Assembly (NCBI GenBank): GCA_020746105.1
Contig: CM036626.1
Coordinates: forward strand, 12,914,001-12,978,000
Direction: 5' to 3'
DNA: 64,000 nucleotides
From: Trogon surrucura
Taxonomy: Eukaryota > Chordata > Aves > Trogoniformes > Trogonidae
This document shows, in pieces, positions 1 to 13,700 of the stretch. A program made the position numbers and the translations under genes. The notes beneath the pieces are model-generated. The model ran no database searches. It was not told the origin of the DNA and worked only from the letters and a program-made list of their open reading frames with translations. The stretch's first letter is position 1. The number at the start of each line of letters is the position of its first letter.

Positions 1-149
1 CCTCTGGAAAAAAAAAAAAAAAAAAAAAAGAAAAAAAACCCACCACTAACAAGAAGCAAACTAGAAAAGACACTCTTCCCAGCCAAGCTCTGCTGCCTTC
101 CGCCGGGCACAGGCTCAGCAGGTCCGGGGTTTTTCTCGCCTTCCCCGGC

Positions 150-570
150 CCTCCCAGGAGACCCCCGGGGGGGCACGGCCACCGACTCCCCCCCGGCCGC
201 TGCCAATCGATCCTTTCCCACCGGCCGGGCCGAATCGGGTCCCGGCCCCACCGAGGAGGAGGGGGAGCGGCCGCCCGGGGCGGGGGGTCGGTCTGACAGC
301 TGCCGCCCGCCCGGCGCCCCCCCCCGCCCCGCCGCCCGCCCGTCCCGCTCACCGCCGCGCTGGGCGCTGTGCCCCGCCGGCAGCCCGTTGTCGTAGGGCT
401 CCCACGTCTTCTGCAGCGGGTTCTGCGTGAGCTCCCGCGACGGCGACGCCGCTGCCGCCGCCATCCTCGCCCGCCTCCCGGTTCCCTCTGCAGTGGCGGC
501 GGCGGGCGGGGCGGCACCGCCCCTCGGCGCGGCGGGGAGCGGGGGCCGGGCCGGGCCGGCCGAGGCTCCC
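150..570. promoter_or_regulatory. CpG island over PFKFB4 exon 1
   Basis: This stretch is very GC-rich and CpG-dense and covers the first coding exon and the flanking 5' DNA of PFKFB4. GC content drops sharply on the right at about 600. No TATA box is visible next to the ATG, so this looks like a CpG-type promoter firing leftwards. The 9-37 A-rich run at the window start lies in PFKFB4 intron 1. Confidence 0.7.
353..464 (-). CDS. PFKFB4: PFKFB4, first coding exon (partial gene)
   Basis: Minus-strand exon of 37 codons plus one base. It begins at an ATG (464-462) in a CpG island and ends at a clean donor (CGGCG|GTGAGC). The peptide starts MAAAAASPSRELTQNPLQK and ends HSAQRG. The block ELTQNPLQK plus QRG just before the splice site is the N-terminus of PFKFB4, a bifunctional 6-phosphofructo-2-kinase/fructose-2,6-bisphosphatase of the cytosol that sets the level of the glycolytic activator fructose-2,6-bisphosphate. 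The kinase and phosphatase domains lie on exons left of the window. The start has a few extra alanines compared with mammals. PFKFB3 also carries an ELTQ block, so the paralogue call rests on the longer NPLQK and QRG match. Phase 1 at the donor fits a following valine codon. Confidence 0.85.
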
Positions 571-1073
571 CCCAGCCTCCGTTCCTGTGACATCAGAAAG
601 CGTTTGGTTGGTTTTGTCTGTGGGTTTGGTTTTTTTTTTAAGTCGTAGAAACAGCGCTTCCGGGGAGCGTGCTGTGTGTTTTAAGAAGTCGTGCGCTGAA
701 TGATTTATTTTTTCCAGTTAAGCTCCCCCATCGATGCAGAAAGCCATAAACAACGTGTTCCCAACGTCTTGCTTGGCCACCAAAAAACCCTGTTCACGGA
801 GGACACGGGGAAGATCCCGAGCTGCAGTAAGGGTGGTGGTGAGGCTCAATACAACGTCCAGCTCTTGTATTTCCACCCACTTTGTTAACTGGGCTCAGTA
901 GAGTCCTGCAAAAGCTCAGTTTCTCTATTACATACATCTCTATCTATATATTTTACAGAAGAAAAACATAATACACTGAAAATACGGTAGTGAAGAGCAA
1001 TATGCATTTGCACCGCTATTAACCCTCAGACACTCAAACAGTACGACACTGGCCTAAATACAAAGTTCAGTGC

Positions 1074-1078
<5 letters not shown>

Positions 1079-1104
<26 letters not shown>
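1079..1104. repeat. (TA)n microsatellite
   Basis: An uninterrupted run of about 13 TA units in AT-rich intergenic DNA upstream of PFKFB4. Confidence 0.9.
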
Positions 1105-1674
1105 AACTTTTCATATAGACTAGTCAGACTCTGAGCATCACTTTTAGTTTTTCTATTCCATTACAATCTAAACCACAGCTTTCTAAACAGAAAAATCAGT
1201 TTTCAGAGACTTTTGGTGGAACACCCTCAGGAGAGTTAGCACCATTTTTTCCAAACCCACATTTGCTTGACCTGCCCTTCCCGCTTTTCAAAGTTGACTT
1301 CCTCCTCTTCACGACTGGCTACAGTTTTCAACCATAGGTGCCTGCACTCTATTTTTCACCCTAGCATTTTTTTTCCTGATTTTGTTTTGAGTTGAAAGCC
1401 AACACAGGGAGGGGCAGAGGGGTCACAGGAGTTACATTAAAAGGATCAGAAAGAAAGAGAGATTTTTAACACTTAAAAGCTTCCTGTCTTCTTCTGTTAA
1501 GTATGTCTTTACTTCCAACAGTTGCCAAAAGAGTTGCAAGCAGGAACAGTTTAATCTGTGTTCCAGGTTAATCCCGGAAGCCTGTCCACAGAACACTGCA
1601 AACAGCCGACTGACTCCAGGCTAGAATCAGGCATCAGATGTAATATAATATTAACAGAAATAAGAGATTAACTG

Positions 1675-1775
1675 AAATTATATATATATAATGCTGAATT
1701 TTATATATACACATATATATAATGCTGACTTACATATATACACATATATATAATGCTGACTTATAAAATACACTT
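1675..1775. repeat. 31-bp AT-rich tandem repeat
   Basis: Three copies of a unit containing ATGCTGA followed by TATATATACACA; the ATGCTGA core recurs at 1691, 1722 and 1753, giving a period of 31 bases. The first copy differs slightly (GAATT for GACTT). Confidence 0.8.
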
Positions 1776-4700
1776 CTCAGGCATGTTTTAAATGCATTAA
1801 GCAGAAAACGTCTGAAATCCTTCCAGGCTCTAGAAACAAAGTTCGTTCCTCCTTTCTGCAAATCCACACAGCGCACAAGAACCGAAACTCCACTCATATG
1901 TCTGTTGCACAGATAAAAACACTGACCCGGTGTTGTTCATGCAAGAAGAACATATTTTAGAGGTCTGCAGGGTGAATTACCACATTTCCAAATCGTGCTC
2001 CCCAAGCTCACAGCACATGGTCAGTGAAATCTCTTCTTGCCCAGGCAGATTTAAACTAGCAGCACCTGCACAAAGCCTATGTAAGGATTTGCCTGCGTGT
2101 TTGTGATGACATCAGAGGTGTGCATGGACACCTGCTAGCCTGTATTTTTGCAAGGTAAAGATTTCAGCGTGATTGATGACTTACGCTATTACGTTGTTGA
2201 TCAAACTTAATTTAAGAGTTAGGCTTTTTTTTGTAACTGCAGTGCAGGGTTATTTGACTAAGGACACAGAAAGCAAACACAGAATACTGTGCCACTCCTG
2301 GGATCTCACTTCCGAACATGGTTTTCAAGGGTGCTACATTCAGTTCCTAGGAAAAGACAGAACAAATAAACATTGCTCATTAGATTCCCAGGAAAGGATA
2401 GAGATCGCCTGCTGCACAATCCCCTTGTGCTTAAATGCTCTCCTAACACAAAGGCTTGAGAAGCAAGCTGGTTCCTGCAGGTGGAGTGCTGGGGACTTGG
2501 CTTTTTTTGCTACAGGGAAACCATGAATAAGCCTTTCCTCCTTGGAAGGCTTTTGTGCGAAGCTTCTGCTCTCAGGGCCACACTGACCTGAAAGCTTACC
2601 TTAGAAAGCACCTCTCAGCAGAAAAAAAAAAAAAAAGTCAAGGGAAAGGCAGTCTTGGGAAATGAACTGCTGCACGGAAGCAGAACATGCTTGAGCTGAG
2701 GAACTGAGTTACACTTATTCTTTTCAAATGAGCGACTGACACGACAGGAAACTCTTAGGGTTTAATGAATACAGCAAGCAGTAATTGTTTCTGGAACAGC
2801 ACGAAATAAGAGGAGACTGAACCAAGGCTTCTGTTTGATCATACAGAAACCCTACTTTGTAGCTGCATCATGTGGTAACCATATAATAAGAGTTCCACAA
2901 TACTTGCAGGTCACTTTCATGTATCTCATTCCCTCCTAAAGAGATCACTTTATAGTCTGACAGCCTATAAAACATCCATAAACCACCCAACATCTCTGCC
3001 CCCTGCCTTTCCACCATGGCACTGGCAGCACCAGCTCACTACTTGGAACAAGACAACTTTCCAGTCCTCCAGGTGCCCGCACCCGTGCCCCACCGAGCCC
3101 AGCAGAGAGCTCATCAAGAAATAGTTCACGAACCCTCCTGCACCACGCAAGATCCAGCTAGAGAGACCCGTAAAATGCCCAAAGGGAACATGGACGCAGC
3201 CAGAGGTCACCACGTGTGGCCTGTACAAGCAGGATAGCTGCAAGAGTCTCCACACTGTGTCAGACCCTGAGATCACGCACGTTGACACTTCAACGTCGCG
3301 TGTAGAGCCCCAGACCAGACGATGTCCCCTTCCTGCTCTTGCAGAGAAGCTCAAAGACACTTTTTCTGGGAAGTTCCTGAGTCACAAAGCATAACTTTCA
3401 ACATAAAAAACTGCTAAAACACAAGCTTCCTATTCTTGCCTTATTACTGTAGGCATTTAGAGAAGCTGTTTGTGCCTTCCAAGAAAAGGAGCATTAAAGC
3501 GAACGACGCTGGGACAAGCACCAAACCCTGGCCGTGCGTGTTTACAAAATGCAACGCAAGCTGGAGATTCCTACGGAGACTCGGGGGTTATTCCCCCTCA
3601 CTCTGCTGCTGAAAGCCTCCCTTCCCCTGGGGAAAGCTGACCGGCGGTTCTCGGCTGCGCCGGGTCCCCCCCGCGCCCACCAGGCGGCGCCTCCGCCCCG
3701 GCCCGCCGGCCCCCGCGGGCAGCGCTGGGACAGCCGGTCGCCAGTAATCCCCGGGTATTTTTCTCAACCCCATAAAAAGACTTCCAAGTTATTGGTGGGG
3801 AGGAAGTCCACACCCAGAACGAAATATCCCCGCTTCTTTCTAGCTATTAAACACCAACAAGTTATATTTCATCATTAACCTAACGCTTCTATTTCTCTAC
3901 AGCAATTCTCTTTCCACAATGTTTGAAGTACTTTTTATTTTTTAATCCCTGCAGTATCAGCTATTTACCACTTTGAGAAAACCAATAGCACCTGACCTCT
4001 ACACACACAACTGGCAAAAACCTAAATGCAGGCGTTCTTTATTTCGACTGGCAGGTTACCATTCTAGCCAGAAGTAACAAGCAGGAATTAGTTTAAATGA
4101 TTCCATTTTAAAATAGGTATCTGCATTTTCCACATAGTGCAATGGTGAGATGGGAAGAAACTGGAGTTCAAAGTACTTATTTCCCGACTTTAAGAAGGTT
4201 TACAGAGGTGTCCACATGTCTCCCACAGCTTACCCCAAAAGACTTAGCCACATAGCACAACACCAGCTTTGTTTCAGTACAGTTTAAGAAGGCACAGAGG
4301 AATGCAGAATTTGAAAAGGTCATTATGTATGAACATTATTTGAGAAACACAGACACACACCAGCAAAGTTTTCAGCCACACGCACACCTTACGTATCCAG
4401 CTTCGACATCCAACCAACACTCCCCAATTCCATGTCTCTGACCAGCAAACCGGCAGCTGGGTACACACGATTTGTATAAAGCATACAGGATAATTCCTGT
4501 TAAACTTATAACTGATTTTATCCTTCAGTAAAAAAAAATGTCAAGTATACCTTCAGCAGGCTGGTGGTAGTCCTTCATGGGCCAAAAATCTGTGCAGCTG
4601 GAAGCATCACCTGAGGAGAGCCAGCAACAGCTAATATAGAAGGCGGTTACAACACCGTGAGCCAATTAGAAGAGATGGTGACCAAACATAAAACTATGCT

Positions 4701-7700
4701 TCACCCTTCTTGTTCGCAGGGAACAAAACTCCAATGTTTCAAAACTGGATTTTAGGTGGAACAGGAGAGATTTCTCACCACACGCCTTATTGGCTGTAGT
4801 GCTGATGGGTTTGTTTCGATCGAGCATTTGTTACGGTGCTGTAACACTGTACAGTGAAAAGCTGCAGCTTCTGGAGAGTGACAGCATTCAGACTTGTCAT
4901 GGCAACAAGTTTCCACTACAACGACCAAAACTGCTGTAGAGCAGATGGGAACACTTGGCCTATTCGATCACTGCAGATATTACACTAGCACTTCAGCAGG
5001 TGACAGACCGCCCCTCCCCCAGGTAATTCCCATATTCCTGAAGTACAGATCGAGCCTGGCAGGTTTTTCCTCACTGTGGAAGAGGAGCCCTTAACAACCT
5101 GCCTAAAACACCATGCCTATCTTCTAGGTATGTTGTCACAGTTGTAAGGCAAGTACTAACTCAACTTTGCTCTTAAATTGCCAAGGAAACCTAGAGATAA
5201 AGGAAGCTGCACTAGCAACTGAAAAGGTGGCTCTCTTCCTCCTGGCTGTTCCTGAGCTCCTGGGTGATGACAAAGATGATGCCTTAGGAACAGTCATCCT
5301 GCAGAAGAGATCCCTCATGAGTTAAAAGCTCCTCACACAGCTTCCCACAGAGAATAGAATAAACTCCTTTCCATGAAGAGCTTAGCAAGCACAATGAGCA
5401 ATCAAGGAAGAGAGATGTAATACTGTATTAGCAAAATGACACACATTGTTTCATACCTTCCCAGTTCAGTTTTTTAGGGCTTTTTGTTACGTCAGCTTCT
5501 TAAATGAAGACTTCCCGTCTCCTCAAGACTGCCTATGGTTTTCTCCTCAACCAAGACTAGCATCCTTTTTGTTTTCCCACAGCCTAATATCCCAGGAGTC
5601 AAGCCAAAAAAAATAGCAGATAGCCCACTAAGTCCCCAAAAATTTCAAGCATCCCACGTGACAAGTTCAGCAGGTTCCCCATACCTTTTTCACAAGTCCA
5701 TCATTTAGGACTTGATTCCAGACCAACTGAAATCACCAGGACCAGGCCTTGTGATACACAGCCCTAGCTCTTACTACATTTCTTCTGAGCAACAAATAAG
5801 TTTATTACTGGCACCATGCACTCCATATCCTATTTCCTAACGCTGCTTAAAGGGAAAAAGTTCCAGTTGTCTTGAAGCAGACTGTTAGCTTAAAGACAAA
5901 GAAAGAATCTGCCCTTGGCAATACACACCTTTAGAAGTTCTAAGAGTTCATTTTACTATTAGACTTTCTGGCTACAGATCAATCTACCAAAGAGATTCAG
6001 AAAGAAAAAACCCAAACACGCATAATTACACTTTATACAAGAATGAGCTGTCACAAAGAACAGGAAATCTCTTCAGTGCTAATTGAGGGATAGATTTAAA
6101 CAGCATTCAAGATCCCTCACAGACAAATCTGTACAAATACAGATACTAGAGAGATTCCTTGGGCTGAAACAAAATAATATTCCTTAGTATAGATAAGGAA
6201 AATAACTCATCCAAACATAAGATGCTGGTATAAATCCTTGAGAAAACAAGTCCTCACCTATTTTAACAATCATCAGCACATCTGACACAAGGGAAGATCT
6301 CACAGGGCTCAGGCACTCTGGAGCCTCACACCACACTTCTTTGGTTGGAGACAGGGTTAATTCCTACATTAATTTGCATTCACTGTATTTTTTTCATCAT
6401 CTACTGAAACATCATGATAGTTACTCATCATGCATGCAAAACAATGATGTATCCCTTACAGCAGCATCGATATGTGGCTCAGTTCCAGCAGTTTTGTGTT
6501 TTCAAAACCTTGAAGACCTAATGATCAGGAAGCAAACACTAGCTATATGAGGCATTTTATTGTAAGAAGTGTACCAATAAAGTATAGGATAGCTTTCTAC
6601 AGAACCCAAGTGTTGTACTGTACTGTATGTATCAGACAATCTAAGATCACTTGGGAAGATAAAGGTTATTGGTAGGACATCATCTCACCAATACATGAAT
6701 CACCTGAGAATCCCAGAGAATACACTGAGATACACATCTACAGTATCACCAACTAAGAAAAACCCCATGCAACTCTGTGCTACATTATCACTCTGATTTT
6801 TTTTAATCTTCACAGGAACCATTCTTGAAAGCATGAGCTTTCAGAGTACTTTTATTACTTCTAAATATTTACACATGTTAGTTTAGATGCTTATCACATT
6901 TCAGAAGACATAGTCGCTCTATTTAATATGTGGGAGAAACGAAATGTCTGAAGATAAAACTGTCAATGAGATGCCATCGGTCTCACACAGGGAAGTTTCC
7001 TGTGTTAAGTCTAATGTGAAGCATAAATTTAAGACTGGTCTGCATTAACCGTGTTCTTTAAATCTGAAGGATAAATCACTCACTCTTTACACCTCCAGTC
7101 CAAGCAGCCACCTCTCGCCTTCACCTCTGAGAGAACACTGAAATTATTTCCTTGAAAAATAAACTAGATCCTCAAGTGGTGCCTTCAGATATTGCTTAAA
7201 ACTATTTCCATCATCACAACCTTAAGCAACACTTTAAATCTTCCTGTTATGACTCAAGATAAAGGGAAGATGGCATACATTATTCATGTTTTCCCAGTGC
7301 AACCCAGTGTTAAAAATCCCTTTGTAGCTTACTGTGTACCAGAGACTTCAAACTATTTATATGTGGGGGTGTGTGCTTCTCAGAAGTGCAGAAAGAGGAT
7401 ATTAAAATACACGGCATTTGCACAAATTGCCTATTTACAGTCACGGGTCTGAAGGGTAACTGGAAATATTGAGTTTCCAAGATGGCACGCCGGCTGAGGA
7501 CAGCCGTTCCTACACATTGTTCAGGTAGTATCGATGTTGTTACTACAGCAACAGCACGTACAGCCTTGCACAACCTCTGGAGAGCCGGCAGGCGTACCCA
7601 GATACGTTCTCCTCTTCCTTGGAATTGTGGCACAGCAGTGAGTCCGCTCGCCCACTGCCACATCGGTTATTCAGAATCCAGGATACAACCCAGGAAAGCC

Positions 7701-10189
7701 AAGGCTTGATCAATTCGTAGTAGTTGAAAGAGAAGGAAAAGCAAAAACATACTTGCATCCACAAGGACATTTGTCTTTGTGCCCCTTGACCCTGCGTAAC
7801 AGCAATCTCTACTAGGCAGTCTGAAAGTGTTCCTGTCCCCTTAAAACTCTCTACTCCCTTCCAGTCACGGGAGCATATTAGAAAAACCTTCGCAATTTCG
7901 ACTTTAGGTTTGCTGTTATGAGTAAGAGTATGGTTAAAAGGAGAACAAGGAAAGGCAATTTTAAGTAAAACATACAACTCTTCACCAGGCTGAAAGGCTT
8001 ATGAATTATGCTCACTTACAGCTAGTTCTATATTAGATATTTTAACATTTATGTTGTGTATGTATCCTTTGTCCTTTCATTCAGCTAGGATGCCGTGAAT
8101 CCCACTTGGTTATAACACCTAGATCTGGGGTGCTAGGTATAAAAAATTGCAAAAGAAGGGCAGCTGCCTTCTCAGAGTTCAACTAAAATACTTAATGCTA
8201 CCTTTAAAACCAAGCGCTATCATAACTGACTTTAGCAGTAGAATTTCCCAGGACAGCCACTTCAAGGAGAAACATTTGTAAAACCTTACTGGACACATTA
8301 GAAATTTGTCTGACAAGATGGGAAAGGAGAAATATATTGACAACAAAAAGTATACAGAATTTGCAAGTGATCCAAATGCATGAAGTAAAAACAAATTAAT
8401 TAAAAAAAATGCTGAAGGCTTTGGGATGAAGCTATCTACCAGGTGGCAGCATTTTTAAAGACAATAGATAACAAGAACTTAGGAAACATCATCTGAGGAT
8501 TAAGGCTTGAAATACTGAATGACTCCTGATGGAGAAATCGAAGAGAAACAAGCGGGGAGGCAAACAGCCGCTGGTCTGGGTGACAAGCCGTCAGGGTGTA
8601 GAGTACATCTGTGAGTCATCAGCACATAATAGAAGTTGAAACCATGTGAACGCCTGAAATAGGGCACAGGGAGACAAGAGCAGGACAAGGTCAAACTGTG
8701 GGGAGAGGAGGAAACACTGTACGGGGAGGGGGGAAGAGCATCACAAAAGAAAAACTAGATGCTAGAAGAAGCAGTGACTGCGCTGAGACGTCACAGAGAA
8801 CAAGAACAAAACAGAGTCTTCAAACATTTCAGTGACATAAATAACATGTCAACAGACAGAAAGATCCAAAACGGACTCAGCGCGGGAGAGGCTGAGGTGG
8901 AGGTTGTACAACTGTATGTTGTCAGAGGGACTAGGCTTGGCCAAGAGCTAGAACAAACAAAAGAAAAAAAGGAGTGGACAGGAGTTAAAGGTCCAAGAGA
9001 GTATAGTACACCAGCATATATTACCATATGGGATAAGCAGGTCATTAAGGAAAAAGCCCATGGCAACGGAGGCAAGAACAAACGAGTTAATGGGGCACTG
9101 ACTGGGCCAGAAGTCCTTTACACGTACCTACAGTTACACTCGGTTACCCACGTGTCCCGTAGGCGATGGACACAGGAAAGCAGGTTTTCCAAAGTAAAGA
9201 ATAAATCCCTCTGGAAAGCCAGCATGGAAAAGTGACGCTGACTCGAGGGGAGAAAAAAAACTTCACAGCATATGTGACACCAGCTGCCTCAGGAAATATT
9301 CTTAAGCTTTATGTAGAAGGAGCAGATCCACCCAAATAAAAATACAAGCAAACTAGGGCAAAGCTTCTCAGAAGCTATCGATGAAAGAACTTATAAAAGC
9401 AAAATTAATCTTTATTTGGCAAACTGCAGTGCTGTCAGGTAGTCTAAAAACCTAGCACTGTAGCGAAAAAAAACCACAACAAAACCAGGCCAGACATACA
9501 GAGATCCAAATCGCTGGTGAATCTCAATCCTCACGGCCTCCAGGACAGATTTCTCATTTTCCATGTATTTTGCAAGTAGAGCTAGATGGCTTATCAGGTT
9601 CCTGAGAATAACAGCATCAATATATAGATGAGGAAGCTTAATAAGAATAACAAAATTACAACAGCCAAAATAATCTAATTTACAGAGAGCAGCCAGGCTA
9701 AACAACACAATTGCTACATGTAAAAAGCTCTTGCAAGGGGAAACATTTTCCAAGTGAGAGTCATCAGCGTAATATTAGCAAGGAAATCTTCTATTTAAAA
9801 AAAAATGAAACATAAAACCTCTGAATTCTCTTCATGTTCCAAAAAATAGCTTTGTTTCAGCACAAGTTCCCCTAGAGAAAATAAATTAGAAAAAGTGATT
9901 CAGGTGTGCAGAAGGCCATACTCCATCACATACAGCACATGCAAGAGTCTTTGGCACCAGAACAGGTAATGCACACATTAAAAAATTTGAATTTAAATAT
10001 AAACTGAAAACAAAACATGTAAGGGATACAGACAAGGAAAACAAAATACAAAGAAAAAAAAAATTGAAAGTAACTGAGCATACCAGCCCTTTGAAAGAGG
10101 ACAGAGGTCTCAAAATCCTAGTCTCCTGCCTTTTAGTAAAAACTGGCTTCCAAGAGAGAAGAGCTGCCCCATCAACACGCCCACTGCAC

Positions 10190-10787
10190 ATCCTGGCCTG
10201 GGTCAGGAACTGTGGTGTCAGCCGGAGCAGGGAGGTGATCATGTCCCTGTACTCAGCTTTGGTGAGGCCTCACCTCGAGTGCTGTGCCCAGTTTAGGCTC
10301 CTCACTACAAGAGGGACATTGAGGTGCTGGAAAGGGTTCAGAGGTTGGCTGTCAAGCTCGTAAAGGATTTGGAGCTTGTGTCGTAGGAGGAACAGCTGAG
10401 GGATCTGGGGCTGTTTAGCCTGGAGAAGAGGAGACTGAGGGGAGACCTTATCTCTCTCTACAACTGCCTCCCGGGAGGTTGTAGCAAGGCAGGGGTTGGT
10501 CTGTTCTCGTTAGTAGCAAGTGATAGGACAAGGGAAAATGGCCTTAACTTGTGCAAGGCGAGGTTCAGGTTGGATATTAGGAAGAATTTCTTCCTGAGAG
10601 GGTTGTCAGGCACTGGAACAGGCTGCCCAGGGAGGTGGTTGAGTCACCATCCCTGGAGGTGCTTAAGAGACGGGCAGATGTTGTGCTGAGGGACATGGTT
10701 TAGTGCTGTTGATAGGGCTAGGACAAAGGTTGGACTCAGTTGATCTTGAAGGTCTCTTCCAGCTGAAACTGTTTTATGATTCTATGA
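10190..10787 (+). mobile_element. CR1 LINE, 3' fragment
   Basis: Typical avian CR1 retrotransposon 3' end. It holds the end of the reverse-transcriptase frame (CTCAGCTTTGGTGAGGCCTC, then CCTCGAGTGCTGTGCCCAG), the 3' segment with AGGAAGAATTTCTTCCTGAG and GGAACAGGCTGCCCAGGGAG, and the terminal GATTCTATGA. The element is 5'-truncated, as usual for CR1, and its reading frame is broken by several stops, so it is dead. The 5' limit is approximate. Confidence 0.95.
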
Positions 10788-13700
10788 CCTGTCCCATCAG
10801 ACAGGAGATCAACACCAGATGAGCCCAAGTCCTTGGAACTGACTCAACCCTTGGAAGAAAAAGCAACTGCAATCCCAAAACATAAGTCCATGGGAGACAA
10901 CTCTTCCACAATTGTTTGAATTACAAGCTCCTGTATTCTAATCCCCAAACAGAGCATTTCTCAGGAGTAAAAAAAAGCAGCAGGTCAATCTCCTACCAAA
11001 AATGAGTAATGACCAGTTATTTCAGGAGTGCTCATTTCCTTCATGGCAAGGGCTGTCTTGCTGCTTTTTCCCCTCTCCTTCATCTCATCGCAAGCATCTC
11101 ACAAGCCATTTGAAATTTTTTAATTGCAGCAGGTCATGAACCCCTGAAATCTCCCTATTGTTTTGGGGAAAAGAGTTTCACACTGGTAGTAGAAAACCTA
11201 AAAAGCTCTTGCATTTTTTTCCCCTTCTTATTGCAGAAGGTAAACGTGGCAGAGCTCAGTGCTTAAGAATATCCATAGGGTTCCAATGAACAATAAATGC
11301 TGGTTGTTATTAACTGACAAAACCAATTAGATTTCCAGGGATATACGATCATAAAAAAAAACTTAAAAGGAAGAAAAAGCCAGCCTTAAATCCAAATATT
11401 GATGTGGCAGTGGTTATCAGTCAGCAGCAGTTTCAGATGCATTAAACCCATTCACATTTGTTGTGCTCCTTGATTAGTTTATGTCAAAAGGGGTGTGTGT
11501 AGTCATATGGAAGCTTCTAACTATAAATAAATCACCACAAATATTTTGTCCCTTGCATCATTTGATTTAAACTATGTACTGCCAAACAGTACGTAGCCCA
11601 GGCAAGAGGACTTCTTGCTTCTTAAGGCAACCTTCCCGTTTACGCAGGATCCGATCGAGCCTCTGCAACTTCAGCGCAGACTGACCCAACTAACAGAACA
11701 CGCTGCTGCCCGACGACGGAGAAATCACTCATGTCTGAATCCATTGCAAAAGATGCAGCGACAAAAGTGGTTTTTTCCCAGCAGAGGCAGAAATAGCGCG
11801 TCATCTTTAGGCATCGCTTCAGCAATACAACCTGACCCCACGGTGGACGTGTGGCTGGCGGGGATGTGCCGTAGCAGCTGCTGGGGAGCCCAGATCGCAC
11901 AGCTCACCCGGCAGCCTGGCGATTCCCGGCACCAACGCACAACACGCGTGAAAGCAGCTCCTCAGCCCTGACACAAAGACTTGGCGCTATGCAGAAAGAG
12001 AAGGAAAATTCATGTTTGGAAAAATAATTATTCCGGAACAAGTTAGGCGGTCGACTCCAGAGTGAAAAAGGGAAGTAAGACCTTAAACCCCATTCTGATT
12101 TACCTCTTTCCACCTTTTTCTTCTTGCATGTGGCCTGTAAACAAGATAGTAATGTACTGAATCATCTACAAACTAATGCCACACAGTCATTTCGGATATC
12201 TAAGTAACCAGTCGTGCTCAAATTATACTGACACACAGAAATTTAAAGAAGCAACAGGCACATTATTTCCACAAGGGTACTCATGACAAATCCGTCACAT
12301 TTTATTAATAAAATATTACAAAACATCCCTTTCATCCATCACATGGACAAGAGTCAATTGCAATTAGGAGACTCATCTTTTGCATTCAGGACCTGCCATG
12401 GCAGCTGCAAGCTTAAAGACTTCAGGATTAATTCTGGTGCATTAGTTCAGATCTTTAAAAATTGCAGACACCAACTTCCAGAACAGCCCTCATCCACCAG
12501 CTTTGTTTGACATCATCTAAATGCAACCACAAAATCATTTACAACTGCACTGTTACCACAGCACAGGTAAGTTTACACATTTTATGCAGAACCACAAGTA
12601 TTTCTTCTCTTTGCAAGGACACAAATTCACAGGCCCATCAAGTCACAGTGATTTTATTTAAAACGGCCACAGCGCATGCAGCACCACCCCACAGCTACAA
12701 GGGCAGTACTTCATGGGCAACACATTAAGCACATCTGGAGATTAGTATTCATAATTAGCATGTGATTACAATATTTAGGGCCAGGTTTTGGCAGGCACCC
12801 AAGAAGAAGCTTGCTTATTAGCCAATCCGTCCTCGCATGATAACTACTCAGAGTCAGCCAGGGCAGTGTTCCCTCTAAAACCACCCCTCTGCACAACCAA
12901 ATCCCACCTGAAATAAATCCACCACCACTAATAAATTCTGTGAAGCAGCACAGGACTCTTTCCTACATCCTCACTTTGAATACCTTACCAAAAATGATTA
13001 AAACCAGGAATCAACTTAAATTACTTAATTTTAGCCAGTGAAGAGCCCAGGTAGACAGACTAGTGAGTTTGGAGCTCATTATTCTCTTTTACTCCCTTAT
13101 ACAATTTAATTACTTAACCTCTTAACGCTGTCAGAGACCGCAAGTCAAGCACCATGTTTGTGACAAAAGGTTAACAGACTAATCACTTGACTTAAAACGA
13201 AGAGGAAGGCTTCTGGCAGACTCAAGAAACTCAGCACTTCTCGGATCCGCGGCTGGTGCTTTCTCAGTTGTATTTCGAGAATTTTTGCCCTTTCTACTCT
13301 ATTTGTGACTTGTGACTCTTCCCAATGACTTGGCCCACCCAGGCATAGGGGCACAAGCTTACACCATGTTCAATAAAGTGAAATAAACAAACGACCCCCC
13401 CCCAAACCCTCCACACATCCTCACCCAAACACACAAAAAAAACCCAAAACTTGAAACATGGAGTGAGAAGGTCAAAGTACCCCGTCAGGTCATTTCCTTC
13501 AGAAGAAAGCTAAAATGTTCCCTGAATGTATCATCTCTTCGAGCATTTAAATTCTAATATTTCTATTCACCTCACAGAAAAATCTGCGGACGTTACACGC
13601 AGAGGTTAAGCCCCAAGGAAACCATGCAACCTCAGTGAGCAATTCAGAACACATCCATAGCACTTTGTCAGCAATTAGGTATCATCCACAAGTTGGATTT

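Larger units (their letters stand above)
570..10189. other. Gene-poor AT-rich interval right of PFKFB4
   Basis: I see no exon with recognisable protein homology on either strand. Contents are the two AT repeats listed separately, a 100-base CpG-rich patch at about 3640-3740 that could be a small alternative first exon, and scattered short open frames without family features. A 158-codon plus-strand frame at 8759-9235 is dealt with in the findings. The interval lies 5' of PFKFB4 exon 1 and could include non-coding upstream exons of that gene. Confidence 0.5.

Noticed and set aside
3016..3237. Plus-strand 73-codon frame starting at an ATG
   Set aside because: No homology, no splice signals in support, and an overlapping minus-strand frame of larger size; probably chance.
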